From: Paraconexibacter algicola
GTDB lineage: Bacteria > Actinomycetota > Thermoleophilia > Solirubrobacterales > Solirubrobacteraceae
Direction: 5' to 3'
Length of the DNA stretch: 64,000 nucleotides
Assembly (NCBI RefSeq): GCF_003044185.1
Contig: NZ_PYYB01000003.1
Location: forward strand, 310,001 to 374,000
Shown here: one piece after another, positions 1 to 10,921 of the stretch
Numbering within the stretch: position 1 is the stretch's first letter
Layout of the letters: the number at the start of each line of letters is the position of its first letter
Program-made: the position numbers and the translations under genes
The notes under the pieces: generated by a model
Databases searched by the model: none
Seen by the model: the letters and a program-made list of their open reading frames with translations, nothing else
What the model was told of the DNA's origin: nothing

Positions 1-72
1 CGTCCGGGCGAGCACGAGCTGACCCTGCGGTTCCGCGACGGCACCGCCGGCTACGCGTTCACGTTCGGCTGA
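1..72 (+). CDS. C-terminal end of a protein cut by the window edge
   Basis: Frame 1 is open from the first base to a TGA at 70-72 and encodes 23 residues ending in GYAFTFG. The pattern (hydrophobic strand, RFRDGTAGYAFTFG end) resembles the extreme C-terminus of DipZ/TlpA-type thioredoxin-domain membrane proteins, which often end in YAFTFG. That is a recollection of the family tail only and is weak evidence. The gene lies upstream of, and converges on, mobA. Confidence 0.5.
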   Translation, partial: RPGEHELTLRFRDGTAGYAFTFG

Positions 73-96
73 GGCGGGGACGGGGGCTGCGGCCGG

Positions 97-696
97 TCAG
101 GCCGGGAAGCCGTCGCGACGGTCGAGCATCGCGGTCGCCTGCAGCAGGTCGTCCGGCGTGTTGACGTTGAAGTACGGCGTCGCGTCGGTCTCCGCGAGCT
201 CCCGCACCCGCAGCCCCTGCACCGCGTCCGTGAGCCGGACCGTCGGGTCGAACCCGGCGAGCCGGCCGAGCGCGCCCGGCGCGTACAGGGCGCACAGCGG
301 CTGCAGCCGTCCCGCGACCCGCGGGACGACGGCGTCGGCGTCCCCCCGGTCCACGGCGAGGATCCGCCGGACCGTGGCGCGGTCCAGCAGCGCGAGGTCC
401 CCGGCGGCGACGAACACCGGGCGTCCGCCGGCCAGGCGCAGCGCCTGCACGATCCCCGCGAGCGGATGGCGCGGCACCGGCGGCTCCATCCAGACCGCGA
501 CGCGCGGGTCCAGGCCGGGCAGCTCGACGTCGCGCTTGGCCACGACCGCGACGTCCGGCAGGACCGCCAGCAGCGCGGCGAGCGGATGGTTCAGCAGCGC
601 CCGCCCCCGGACGAGCACGATCGCCTTCCCGCCGCCCATGCGGCGACCCAGCCCACCGGCGAGCACCACGCCCATCGGCGCGCGCGCATCGCTCAT
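97..696 (-). CDS. mobA: molybdenum cofactor guanylyltransferase (MobA-like)
   Basis: A 199-aa cytosolic nucleotidyltransferase. It would transfer GMP from GTP to molybdopterin to make the guanine-dinucleotide form of the cofactor; related NTP-transferases use CTP (MocA), so nucleotide choice is inferred. The N-terminal nucleotide loop reads VVLAGGLGRRMGGGKA (residues 9-24), the classical G-G-x-x-x-R-M-G-G-x-K signature. A VAAGDLALLD stretch stands where the family has the metal-binding Asp segment, and FNVNTPDDL near the end is the typical N-x-N-T-P/D tail motif. The length is normal for MobA. No other molybdenum gene is visible nearby. It is convergent with the preceding partial gene and divergent from the zinc-ribbon gene at 760. 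Confidence 0.85.
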   Translation of the reverse strand: MSDARAPMGVVLAGGLGRRMGGGKAIVLVRGRALLNHPLAALLAVLPDVAVVAKRDVELPGLDPRVAVWMEPPVPRHPLAGIVQALRLAGGRPVFVAAGDLALLDRATVRRILAVDRGDADAVVPRVAGRLQPLCALYAPGALGRLAGFDPTVRLTDAVQGLRVRELAETDATPYFNVNTPDDLLQATAMLDRRDGFPA

Positions 697-759
697 CGCT
701 GGCCCCCTGCCCCGGACACGTGGCCGAGCCTACCGCCGTCCGCGCCGTAGACTGGCGGC

Positions 760-1332
760 ATGGAGGGTTCCTTCGACAGTCGGCCGTGGCTGCGCTGCTA
801 CCGGTGCTGGTCCACCGACCTCGAGGTCCAGGTGCACTACGACGGCGTGCACAAGATCGACCTCGAGACCGGTGAGCGCGCCGAGCCGATCGAGCAGATC
901 CAGGAGGCCGTCGTGCAGTGCGTCGACTGCATGCACGACCAGCCGCACCTCCTGTTCGTCGGGGACCGCGTCGAGCCGATCGAGGACCGCTGGGAGCGGA
1001 TGGTCGCCGGGACCCCGTGGGTGGCGTCCTGCACCGTGTCGGTGAACACCGACGAGGTCGAGACCTGCACCGGCCCCGAGGCCGCCGACGCCCTCTCCTA
1101 CGCCGCCTTCGGCGACCACGGCACCCGCGAGTTCTTCACGCACGTGCGGTTCCACAAGCACGAGGACGACAACCGCACGATCGTCGTGCACCTGCTCGTC
1201 GAGCTCTACGCCCGCTCGCAGGACGAGGCCACCGACGTGCTCGAGGAGGCCGCCCGCGGCCCGATCGCGATCACCTCGCTGGCCGAGGAGTCGCGCCCGC
1301 CCGCCGCCTCCGGCGGCGCCGACCCGCACTGA
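760..1332 (+). CDS. conserved hypothetical protein with N-terminal zinc ribbon
   Basis: 190 aa, no recognised enzymatic family. Cys13-x2-Cys16 and Cys54-x2-Cys57 form a four-cysteine set typical of a rubredoxin-like zinc ribbon that encloses about 37 residues. The rest is acidic, without signal peptide or membrane segment, and ends in a Pro/Ala/Gly-rich tail. A histidine-rich segment (FHKHEDDNRTIVVHLL) follows the ribbon. The ATG at 760 is preceded by a short divergent intergenic space shared with mobA. The stop is 21 bp from the convergent glutamate dehydrogenase stop. Function unknown; a nucleic-acid or protein-binding role is only a guess from the ribbon. Confidence 0.75.
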   Translation: MEGSFDSRPWLRCYRCWSTDLEVQVHYDGVHKIDLETGERAEPIEQIQEAVVQCVDCMHDQPHLLFVGDRVEPIEDRWERMVAGTPWVASCTVSVNTDEVETCTGPEAADALSYAAFGDHGTREFFTHVRFHKHEDDNRTIVVHLLVELYARSQDEATDVLEEAARGPIAITSLAEESRPPAASGGADPH

Positions 1333-1353
1333 GCGGCCGACACCGCAGGCGGC

Positions 1354-4300
1354 TCAGCGGCCGACGACGGTCCGCAGGCGCCGCGCGACGAGCCCGAGGC
1401 CGGCGACGTCCGCGCCCTCCCCGGCGACCATCCGGGCGAGCGTCGTGAACCGCTCGACCTGGACCGCGCGCGTGGCGAGCGCCGCGCCGACCGCGGCGGC
1501 CGGCTCGAGCTCGGGATGCTCCGACAGCGCGACGCCCGCGAGCTCGACCGCGAGGTCGTGCAGCTCGTCGGTGACCGACAGCGCCGCCCACCGCTGCGCG
1601 CGCCCGGACGGCGGCAGCTGCGCGACCGCCGTGTGCAGCGCGCTGAGCCACAGGGCGTCCTGCACCGCCACGAGCCCGGCGGCCGCCGCGGGCACGTCCC
1701 GGCCCGTGCGCTGCGCCAGCCCGACGAGCGCCGGGGCGTGCACGAGCTCCGGCAGCAACGCGAGCGCGGTCGCGAGGTCCTGCGGCACCCCGCGCTCCGC
1801 GAGCGCGGTGGCCCGGCGCTCGTGCGCGGCGGCCCGGTCGCCACCGAGGATCCCGGCGACGTCCGCGCGGACGAGCTCCGCGGCCTGCGCGGTGGCGGCC
1901 GCGAGCGGGCCGATCTCCGCACCGGGAGCGTGGCGCAGCACCCAGCGGCTGCTGATCCGGACGGCCTCGTCGACGAGCGTCATCGCCGACCACTGGTCGG
2001 CGGGCGAGAGGTCGTGCAGGCGCTCGACCCGCTCCCACAGGGCGACCGCGCCGAGCCCGTCGCGGGCGATGCGCTGCGCGCGCACGACGTCGGCCGCCGG
2101 GACGCCGAGCTCGGTGACGCGCCGCGCGACGAACGTCGGGCCGTGCGCGTCGATGACGTCGTTGGCCACGCGCGTCGCGACGATCTCGCGCCGCAGCGGA
2201 TGCGCGTCGACGCGATCACCGACCCGGTCGAGCACACGGGGCGGGAACGCGCCCCGCAGGTCCTCGCGCAGTGCGGGGTCGTCGAGCAGCCCGTCGGCCA
2301 GCAGCGTGTCCGCGAGCTGCTGCTTGGCCAGCGCCAGCAGCACGGCGATCTCCGGACGCAGCAGCCCCTGCCCGGCGGACCGTCGTTCGGCGAGCTCCTC
2401 GCTGGACGGCAGCCGCTCGAGCGCCCGGTCGAGCATCCCCCCGCGCTCGAGGTCGAGCATCAGGTCCTCGTAGGCCAGCAGCTCCTCGGCGGAGCGCCGC
2501 TCCTCCTGGGTGATGATCTGCGCCTGCAGGAACGAGTTCTGCAGCACGTGCGCGGTGACGTCGCCGGTGACGTCGGCCAGCAGCGCGTCGCGCTCGGGTC
2601 GGGTCATCCCGTCCTGGGGGTCCTGCTCCAGGAGCCCCAGCAGGATCTTCAGGTTCACCTCGTGGTCGGAGCAGTCGACTCCCGCGGAGTTGTCGATGAA
2701 GTCCGCGTTGACGAGGATCCCGGACCGCGCGGCCTCCACGCGCGCACGCTGCGTGAAGCCGAGGTTGCCGCCCTCGCCCACGACGCGCACCCGCAGGTCG
2801 CGGGCATCGACGCGGATCGCGTCGGAGGAGCGGTCCTGCGCGTCGGCGTCGGACTCGGTGGACGCCTTGACCACCGTGCCGATGCCGCCGTTGAACAGGA
2901 GGTCGACCGGCGCGCGCAGGACGGCGCGGATCAGGTCGGCGGGCGCGAGCTCGACGTCGTCGATGGCCAGCGCGCGCCGGATCTCGTCGCTGAGCGGGAT
3001 CCGCTTCGCGGTCCGGGGGAAGACCCCGCCGCCCGGGCTGATCAGCTCCCGGTCGTAGTCGTCCCAGGTCGAGCCGGGCCGGTCGAACAGCCGCCGACGC
3101 TCCGCCCACGCGGCCGCCGGGTCACCCGGGTCGGGGTCGAGGAAGACGTGGCGGTGGTCGTAGGCGGCGACGAGCCGCAGGCTGCGCGAGAGCAGCATGC
3201 CGTTGCCGAAGACGTCGCCGCTCATGTCGCCGATCCCGACGACGGTCACCGGGTCCCGTTCGGGGTCGACGCCGAGCTCGCGGAAGTGCCGCTTGACCGA
3301 CTCCCAGGCGCCGCGGGCGGTGATCCCCAGCGCCTTGTGGTCGTAGCCCGCCGAGCCGCCGCTGGCGAACGCGTCGTCGAGCCAGAACCCGCGGCCCTGC
3401 GCGATGCCGTTCGCCACGTCGGAGAACGTGGCGGTCCCCTTGTCGGCGGCGACGACGAGGTACGGATCGTCGTCGTCGTAGCGGCGCACGTGCGCGGGCG
3501 GGACCACCCGGTCGCCGTCGCGGTCGTCGCTGAGATCCAGCAGCGCGTTGATGTATGTCTCGTAGCCGCGGCGGACCGCCTCGCGCAGCGACGCCGGGTC
3601 CGCGGGCGGCCGGCGCAGGTAGAAGCCGCCCTTGGCGCCGGTCGGCACGATCACCGCGTTCTTCACCATCTGCGCGCGCATCAGGCCCCACACCTCGGTG
3701 CGGTAGTCCTGCCGGTCGGACCAGCGCAGGCCACCGCGGGCGATGCGGCCGCCGCGGATGTGGATGCCCTCCACCTCGTCGCCGCAGACGAAGATCTCCA
3801 CGAGCGGCGGCGGGCTCGGCAGCGCGGGCACGTCGGCGCTGCGGAGCTTGAACGCGAGCGCCCCGCGACCGGGCACGTACGCGTTCGTGCGCAGCGTCGC
3901 GTCGATCACCCCGAGCTGGTTGCGCAGGATCCGGTCGTGGTCCAGGGAGACGACCGCATCGAGGCGCTCGTCGATCTCCGCGCGCAGCGCCCGCTCCGCC
4001 TCGGGGTCCGGCTCCCGCGACGGGTCGAAGCGTAGCTCGAACAGCTCGACGAGCCGCTGCGTGAGCTGCGCGTTCTGCGCGATGACCTCGTTCTGGTACG
4101 CCTCGGTGAAGCGCGATCCGATCCGCTGGCGGTAGCGCCGGTACGCGCGCAGCGCCTCGAGCCGGTCGTGCGACAGGTCGGTGAGCACGACCAGCCGGTG
4201 CAGGTCGTCGCTCTCCGCCTCGCCGCGCAGGACCGCGCGCACGCACGCGGCCACCCGCTCGCCGCAGCGCTCGAGGTCCAGCGGCCGGTCGTCGGGGCCG

Positions 4301-6003
4301 AGGACGCCGAAGTCCTGCAGCCAGGCCTCCTCGTCGTGCACCAGGCGCGTGGGGCGCTCCTCCACGACCCGCAGGCCGAGGTGCTCGAGCACCGGCATCA
4401 CCGCCGACAGCTCCGCCTTGTCCCCCCGCCGGACGACCGTGAGCCGCGTGAGGGTCGGGTCGTTGCCGATCCCGGCCTCGGTGCGCAGGTGGACGGCGAG
4501 GTCGGCGCTGCGCCGCCGCAGGTCCTCGAGCGCGTCGACGTCCGCGACCGCCGCCTGCGGCTCCGTGCGCGCCTTGTAGGAGGACGGCAGCCGCCCGGCC
4601 CAGCGGGCGTGCAGCAGCCGGCCGCGCTCGTCGCCGTGGGCCGTCACGAGCACGTCGCGCAGCCGGTCGTCCCACGTCCGCGACAGCGCCGCCACACCGC
4701 GCTCGAGCTCGGCGAGGTCGAGCTCCGGCAGACCACCGGCCGCGTACGCGCCCACGTGCAGGCGCACGTGGTCGCCCTCCCCCAGCACCTCGTCGACCGC
4801 GACCTCGTCGGCGCGCAGGACGCCCCGGACGAGCTCGCGGACGTCGTCGCGCACGCCCGCGTCGTAGGAGGCGCGCGGCACGACCGCCAGCAGCGCCGCG
4901 TGCCGCCGGTCCGTCTCGCGCCGTCCGAGGACCCGCACCGCACTCGGGGCGAGCCCGAGCAGCTCGACCACGAGCCCGCGCAGCGCCTCGGTGGAGGAGC
5001 CGAACAGCAGGTCCTTGGGGAACGACTCGTACAGCGCGACGGCGGCCTTCCAGTCGTGCGACCCCTCCGCGAGGTCCTCGGCGGCGAGGATCCGGCGGAG
5101 CTTGTGCCGCAGCAGCGGCACCCGGCCCGCCGGCTCGGCGTCAGCGCGGCTCGTGAAGAGGCCGACGAACACGCCCGCGTCGCGCACGTGCAGCTCGTCG
5201 AGCCGCACCCGACGGTGGACCGGGGAGCGGTCCGCCCCCTTGCGCACGGTCACCGCCCCGTTGCCGTCGGCCGGGGCCGCGTCGAGCGCGACACGGCGGG
5301 GCGCGTCCTCGGCGAGCAGGCCCAGCGGCGCCGTCTCGGTCCCCCGGTGCCCGATCAGCACGAAGTGCTCGTCCGCCACCCAGCGCAGGAACTCGGCGGC
5401 CTCGGCGTCGTCGGGATCGCCTCCCGCCTGCAGCTCGTCGGCCGCCGTGAGCAGGCTGTCGCACATCGCCGGGAAGTCGGACACGGCGCGTGCCACCGCC
5501 GCGAGCACGTCGGCCACGCCGTCCTCGAGCCGGGCGAGCTCCTCCGGCGTCAGGCGCCGGTCCATCGCGACGTGGATGACCGACTCGGCGTGCAGGTCCT
5601 CCCCGGGCGCGCCGACCGCGACGATGCGGCCCTCGGCGTCGCGCCGGACCCCGAGGATCGGGTGCGACGTCGACCGCACCGGCACGCCCTGCGCCTCGAT
5701 CTCTGCGACCACCGAGTCGACGAGGAACGGCAGGTCGTCGGTGTTCGTCTCCAGGACGCTGCCGGTCGCCTCGTACCCGTCCTGCGAGACCGACGGCGTG
5801 TGCGCCCGTACCGCGCTCGGCGCGGTGCCGCGACCGTCGGCGAGCAGGAACGCGCCCCGGACCTCGGCGGCGACGGCCGCCGCGTCCTGCGGCTCGGTGG
5901 CCCGACGGCGCAGGTAGCGCTCCGCGAAGGCGCGGAGCGCGTCGGCGTCGATCCCGTGCTGCGACGCCTCTGACCCGAGCGCCGCGGTGACCGTCTCCTC
6001 CAT
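1354..6003 (-). CDS. gdh: NAD-specific glutamate dehydrogenase, large type (GDH-160/180 family)
   Basis: 1549 aa, the size of the large bacterial NAD-dependent glutamate dehydrogenases (about 1550-1620 aa) that oxidatively deaminate glutamate to 2-oxoglutarate plus ammonia. The long N-terminal half contains ACT-like regulatory modules. The catalytic core begins near residue 755 with RIARGGLRWSDR and QMVKNAVIVPTGAKGGF, the family signature that carries the catalytic lysines. The nucleotide-binding part follows (VVGIGDMSGDVFGNGMLLS, then EGGNLGFTQRARVE and NADFIDNSAGVDCSDHEVN). The start ATG lies at 6003, 43 bp after the pckG stop on the same strand, so the two may be co-transcribed. The pairing fits growth on amino acids: glutamate carbon enters the TCA cycle and leaves through PEP carboxykinase. 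Confidence 0.95.
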   Translation of the reverse strand: MEETVTAALGSEASQHGIDADALRAFAERYLRRRATEPQDAAAVAAEVRGAFLLADGRGTAPSAVRAHTPSVSQDGYEATGSVLETNTDDLPFLVDSVVAEIEAQGVPVRSTSHPILGVRRDAEGRIVAVGAPGEDLHAESVIHVAMDRRLTPEELARLEDGVADVLAAVARAVSDFPAMCDSLLTAADELQAGGDPDDAEAAEFLRWVADEHFVLIGHRGTETAPLGLLAEDAPRRVALDAAPADGNGAVTVRKGADRSPVHRRVRLDELHVRDAGVFVGLFTSRADAEPAGRVPLLRHKLRRILAAEDLAEGSHDWKAAVALYESFPKDLLFGSSTEALRGLVVELLGLAPSAVRVLGRRETDRRHAALLAVVPRASYDAGVRDDVRELVRGVLRADEVAVDEVLGEGDHVRLHVGAYAAGGLPELDLAELERGVAALSRTWDDRLRDVLVTAHGDERGRLLHARWAGRLPSSYKARTEPQAAVADVDALEDLRRRSADLAVHLRTEAGIGNDPTLTRLTVVRRGDKAELSAVMPVLEHLGLRVVEERPTRLVHDEEAWLQDFGVLGPDDRPLDLERCGERVAACVRAVLRGEAESDDLHRLVVLTDLSHDRLEALRAYRRYRQRIGSRFTEAYQNEVIAQNAQLTQRLVELFELRFDPSREPDPEAERALRAEIDERLDAVVSLDHDRILRNQLGVIDATLRTNAYVPGRGALAFKLRSADVPALPSPPPLVEIFVCGDEVEGIHIRGGRIARGGLRWSDRQDYRTEVWGLMRAQMVKNAVIVPTGAKGGFYLRRPPADPASLREAVRRGYETYINALLDLSDDRDGDRVVPPAHVRRYDDDDPYLVVAADKGTATFSDVANGIAQGRGFWLDDAFASGGSAGYDHKALGITARGAWESVKRHFRELGVDPERDPVTVVGIGDMSGDVFGNGMLLSRSLRLVAAYDHRHVFLDPDPGDPAAAWAERRRLFDRPGSTWDDYDRELISPGGGVFPRTAKRIPLSDEIRRALAIDDVELAPADLIRAVLRAPVDLLFNGGIGTVVKASTESDADAQDRSSDAIRVDARDLRVRVVGEGGNLGFTQRARVEAARSGILVNADFIDNSAGVDCSDHEVNLKILLGLLEQDPQDGMTRPERDALLADVTGDVTAHVLQNSFLQAQIITQEERRSAEELLAYEDLMLDLERGGMLDRALERLPSSEELAERRSAGQGLLRPEIAVLLALAKQQLADTLLADGLLDDPALREDLRGAFPPRVLDRVGDRVDAHPLRREIVATRVANDVIDAHGPTFVARRVTELGVPAADVVRAQRIARDGLGAVALWERVERLHDLSPADQWSAMTLVDEAVRISSRWVLRHAPGAEIGPLAAATAQAAELVRADVAGILGGDRAAAHERRATALAERGVPQDLATALALLPELVHAPALVGLAQRTGRDVPAAAAGLVAVQDALWLSALHTAVAQLPPSGRAQRWAALSVTDELHDLAVELAGVALSEHPELEPAAAVGAALATRAVQVERFTTLARMVAGEGADVAGLGLVARRLRTVVGR

Positions 6004-6046
6004 GCCGGCGAGACTACTCCCGCCGGCCGTGGAGGTGGACGGGCGG

Positions 6047-7849
<1,803 letters not shown>

Positions 7850-7955
7850 GGGTACTCCTCGGTGGGTGACGGCGGCAACGAACGGATGGCCGGGCGGGCG
7901 GGACAGCACCCCCGGCGAATCCGGGGAGCGTACCGCCCGCCGCAGCCGGACGACT

Positions 7956-8465
7956 TCAGGTCCCGGGGTTCTTCTTCGGGACGAGGACGAGGCGCTTGAA
8001 CTCGGCGACGAGGACGCCGTCCTGGTTCAGCACGCGCGTGTGGACCTTGACCACGCCGCGGTCGGGCTTGCTCTTGGAGGGCTTGGCCTCGAGGACCTCG
8101 GTCTCGCAGAACAGCGTGTCGCCGTGGAAGACCGGGTTGGGGTGGCTGAGCTCCTCGGTCGCCAGGTTGGCGATCGCCTTGCCGGAGATGTCCGACACGC
8201 TCATGCCCAGGGCGAGCGAGTAGACGAGCGGGCCGACGACGACGTTCTTCCCCTGCTGGCTCTTCGACGCGTACACGTCGTTGATGTGCAGCGGGTGGTG
8301 GTTCATCGTGATCAGGCAGAAGAGGTGGTCGTCCGCCTCGGTGACCGTCTTCGCGGGCCAGTGCTTGTAGATCGCGCCGACCTCGAACTCCTCGAAGTAG
8401 CGGCCGTAGGCGTGGGCCCCGGAGGCCTCGCGCTCACGCTGGTCGGTGGTGAAGTTCTCGCTCAT
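7956..8465 (-). CDS. MaoC-like hydratase, probable mesaconyl-CoA hydratase
   Basis: 169 aa from the ATG at 8465 (MSENFTTDQ); another in-frame ATG at 8477 is possible and neither has a clear Shine-Dalgarno sequence. Hot-dog-fold MaoC family: the hydratase-2 motif with catalytic Asp/His region is visible as [19 protein letters not shown], followed by [10 protein letters not shown]. It is predicted to add water to an enoyl-CoA. It is divergently paired (73 bp apart) with a malyl-CoA-lyase-like gene. In the ethylmalonyl-CoA pathway, methylaspartate cycle and 3-hydroxypropionate bi-cycle, mesaconyl-CoA hydratase makes beta-methylmalyl-CoA for exactly this kind of lyase. The substrate is inferred from that context, not from the sequence alone. 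Confidence 0.8.
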   Translation of the reverse strand: MSENFTTDQREREASGAHAYGRYFEEFEVGAIYKHWPAKTVTEADDHLFCLITMNHHPLHINDVYASKSQQGKNVVVGPLVYSLALGMSVSDISGKAIANLATEELSHPNPVFHGDTLFCETEVLEAKPSKSKPDRGVVKVHTRVLNQDGVLVAEFKRLVLVPKKNPGT

Positions 8466-8538
8466 AGGACGAGCCATGGTGCCGGATCGGCGCCTGACAC
8501 GGCGTCCTGGGCGCCGGTGCGGATACCGTTGCGGGCCT

Positions 8539-9603
8539 ATGCGCTCCCCCCGTGACTTCCTCAAGCCGCTGTGCGTCGGCGCCCCGGACCCCATCACCGA
8601 GGTGCCGTTCCCGCCGTCGCGGATGATCCACTTCTTCGACGCGTCGAACGAGAAGATGCGCGCGAAGCTGCCCGACATCGCCGCGAAGGCCGACATCGTC
8701 CTGGGCAACCTCGAGGACGCCGTCCCGGTCGACCGCAAGGTCGCCGCGCGCGAGGGCCTGGTCACCGTCGGCAAGGAGATCGACCTCGGCGGCACGCAGC
8801 TGTGGACGCGCATCAACGCGCTCGACAGCCCGTGGTGCATCGACGACCTCACGACGCTCGTCGGCGAGATCGGCGACAAGCTCGACGTGATCATGGTCCC
8901 GAAGGTCGAGGGCCCGTGGGACATCCACTACATCGATCGGCTGCTCGCGCAGCTCGAGGCGAAGGCCGGCGTGAAGAAGCCGATCCTCGTGCACGCGATC
9001 CTCGAGACCGCCCAGGGCGTCGCGCACGTCGACGAGATCGCCGCCGCGTCCCCGCGCATGCAGGGCATGAGCTTCGGCCCGGCCGACCTGGCCGCGTCGC
9101 GCCGCATGAAGACCACGCGCGTCGGCGGCGGCCACCCCGGCTACCTGTCGATGTCCGACCCGACCCTCGACGCGGACGGCCAGATCGACGCGTCCGTCGC
9201 GCGCGTGACCGCGCAGCAGGACCCGTGGCACTACTCGATCGCCCGCATGGTCGACGCGTGCACGACCAACGGCTGCCTGCCGTTCTACGGCCCGTTCGGC
9301 GACATCAAGGACGTCGCCGCCTGCGAGGCGCAGTTCCGGGCCGCGTTCCTGCTGGGCTGCGTCGGCGCCTGGTCGCTGCACCCCGTGCAGATCGACATCG
9401 CCAAGAAGGTCTTCTCCCCGCCGGTCGACGAGGTCCTGTTCGCCAAGAAGGTCCTCGAGGCGATCCCGGACGGCAAGGGCGTCCACATGATCGACGGCAA
9501 GATGCAGGACGACGCGACCTGGAAGCAGTGCAAGGTCATGGTCGACCTCGCGACGATGCTGTCCGAGAAGGACCCGGAGCTCAAGGCGGCCTACGGCTTC
9601 TAG
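8539..9603 (+). CDS. mcl: CoA-ester lyase of the HpcH/HpaI family, probable L-malyl-CoA/beta-methylmalyl-CoA lyase
   Basis: 354 aa, cytosolic TIM-barrel aldolase. It is predicted to cleave malyl-CoA to acetyl-CoA plus glyoxylate, and/or beta-methylmalyl-CoA to propionyl-CoA plus glyoxylate (reversible). Seen: [12 protein letters not shown] near residue 55 (metal-binding Glu/Asp block), a VPKVEGPWD strand, [13 protein letters not shown], then [17 protein letters not shown] and the C-terminal [13 protein letters not shown] typical of citrate-lyase-beta/malyl-CoA-lyase relatives. The ATG at 8539 is the start; the frame is open further upstream but that part overlaps the divergent hydratase. The neighbours (hydratase upstream, acyl-CoA synthetase and ferredoxin downstream) support a C2/C3-unit assimilation role. 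Confidence 0.85.
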   Translation: MRSPRDFLKPLCVGAPDPITEVPFPPSRMIHFFDASNEKMRAKLPDIAAKADIVLGNLEDAVPVDRKVAAREGLVTVGKEIDLGGTQLWTRINALDSPWCIDDLTTLVGEIGDKLDVIMVPKVEGPWDIHYIDRLLAQLEAKAGVKKPILVHAILETAQGVAHVDEIAAASPRMQGMSFGPADLAASRRMKTTRVGGGHPGYLSMSDPTLDADGQIDASVARVTAQQDPWHYSIARMVDACTTNGCLPFYGPFGDIKDVAACEAQFRAAFLLGCVGAWSLHPVQIDIAKKVFSPPVDEVLFAKKVLEAIPDGKGVHMIDGKMQDDATWKQCKVMVDLATMLSEKDPELKAAYGF

Positions 9604-9604
9604 C

Positions 9605-9625
9605 CCCCGCCCCGCGGCGGCGGGG
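9605..9625 (+). terminator. GC-rich hairpin after the lyase gene
   Basis: CCCCGCC pairs perfectly with GGCGGGG across a 7-nt loop, starting 2 nt after the stop codon of the lyase gene. There is no T-tract, so it may be a Rho-dependent or attenuating stem rather than a classical terminator. Confidence 0.4.
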
Positions 9626-9703
9626 ACCTGACAGCGTGTCGATGCGGTCGCGCACTAGGGTTCCCCCGCCGTCGTTTCCCCCACCTCTCTCTCCAGGAGC
9701 GCG

Positions 9704-10921
9704 ATGAGGTTCTACGAGTACGAGGCGCGCGAGATCGTCAAGCGCGCCGGCATCCCCGTCACCGACTACGGATTCACGACCGACGCCGACGAGGCCGCGA
9801 CCATCGCGGAGCGCATCGCCGGCCCGACGGTCATCAAGTCCCAGGTCCTGACCGGAGGCCGCATGAAGGCCGGCGGCGTGAAGTTCGCCGACACCCCGGA
9901 CGAGGCGCGCGCACACGCCGCCGACATCCTGAAGCTGGAGATCAACGGGCTGCAGCCGCGCGGCGTGCTCGTCGACCCGAAGGCCGACGTCAAGCAGGAG
10001 TACTACATGGGCGTCGTCTGGGACGGCGCCGCGAAGAAGCCGCTGATGCTGTTCAGCGACATGGGCGGCATCGACATCGAGCAGGTCGCCGAGGAGCACC
10101 CCGACCACGTCGGTCGCGGGCACTTCTCCACGCTCGAGCCGTTCAGCGACTTCATGGCCAAGCAGGTCATCGCCGACGCGGGCGTCACCGGCAAGGCGCT
10201 GCAGCGCTGCACGCCGATCCTCGCCCGGCTCGCCCAGCTGTTCCTCGACAACGACATGCTGCTCGCGGAGATCAACCCGCTGGCCGAGCTGCACGACGGC
10301 ACGTTCGTCGCGCTCGACGCGCACATGGAGATGGAGAACGAGGGCATGGGCCGCCAGAAGGCGCTCATCAAGGCGCTCGGCATCGGCCCCGAGGAGGGCA
10401 CGCGCGAGACCTACGTCCCGTCCGCCTTCGAGGAGGCCGTCCTCGCCGTCGACGCCGCGGACCACCGTGGCGTCATCCAGGGCAAGGACAACGGCTTCGA
10501 CGGCAACATCGGCCTGATCATCGGCGCGGGCGGCGGCTCGCTGACCCTCACCGACGCGGTCCGCCAGCAGGGCGGCAAGCCCGCGAACTACTCGGAGATC
10601 GGCGGCAACCCGTCGGTCGCAAAGGCGTGCGGCCTCGCGAAGGCGGTCCTGCAGAAGGACGGCGTCGAGCAGATCGCCGTGATGATGTCGATCGTCTCCA
10701 ACACCCGCGTCGACATCGTCGCGCGCGGCGTCATCAAGGCGTGCCTGGAGCTCGGCAAGGACCCGGCGGAGACCATCGCGATCTTCCGCATCCCGGGCGC
10801 GTGGGAGGACGAGGGCTTCAAGATCCTCGACAAGTACGGCATCGAGTACTGCGACCGGTCCGTGTCCCTGTGGGACGCGGCGGGCCGCGCCGTCGCCAAG
10901 ATCCAGGGAGCGGGCGCATGA
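9704..10921 (+). CDS. sucC: succinate/malate-CoA ligase, beta subunit
   Basis: 405 aa. ATP-grasp N-terminal domain (MRFYEYEAREIVKRAGIPV; GPTVIKSQVLTGGRMKAGGV; LLAEINPLAEL) and C-terminal CoA-ligase domain (IIGAGGGSLTLTDAVRQQGG; EIGGNPS). With the alpha subunit it forms an acyl-CoA synthetase that couples succinyl-CoA to nucleotide triphosphate formation in the TCA cycle. Because it sits directly behind a malyl-CoA-lyase-like gene, malate-CoA ligase (malate thiokinase) is a serious alternative that sequence alone does not settle. An AGGAG Shine-Dalgarno sequence lies just before the ATG. The stop codon overlaps the start of the alpha-subunit gene (ATGA). Confidence 0.88.
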   Translation: MRFYEYEAREIVKRAGIPVTDYGFTTDADEAATIAERIAGPTVIKSQVLTGGRMKAGGVKFADTPDEARAHAADILKLEINGLQPRGVLVDPKADVKQEYYMGVVWDGAAKKPLMLFSDMGGIDIEQVAEEHPDHVGRGHFSTLEPFSDFMAKQVIADAGVTGKALQRCTPILARLAQLFLDNDMLLAEINPLAELHDGTFVALDAHMEMENEGMGRQKALIKALGIGPEEGTRETYVPSAFEEAVLAVDAADHRGVIQGKDNGFDGNIGLIIGAGGGSLTLTDAVRQQGGKPANYSEIGGNPSVAKACGLAKAVLQKDGVEQIAVMMSIVSNTRVDIVARGVIKACLELGKDPAETIAIFRIPGAWEDEGFKILDKYGIEYCDRSVSLWDAAGRAVAKIQGAGA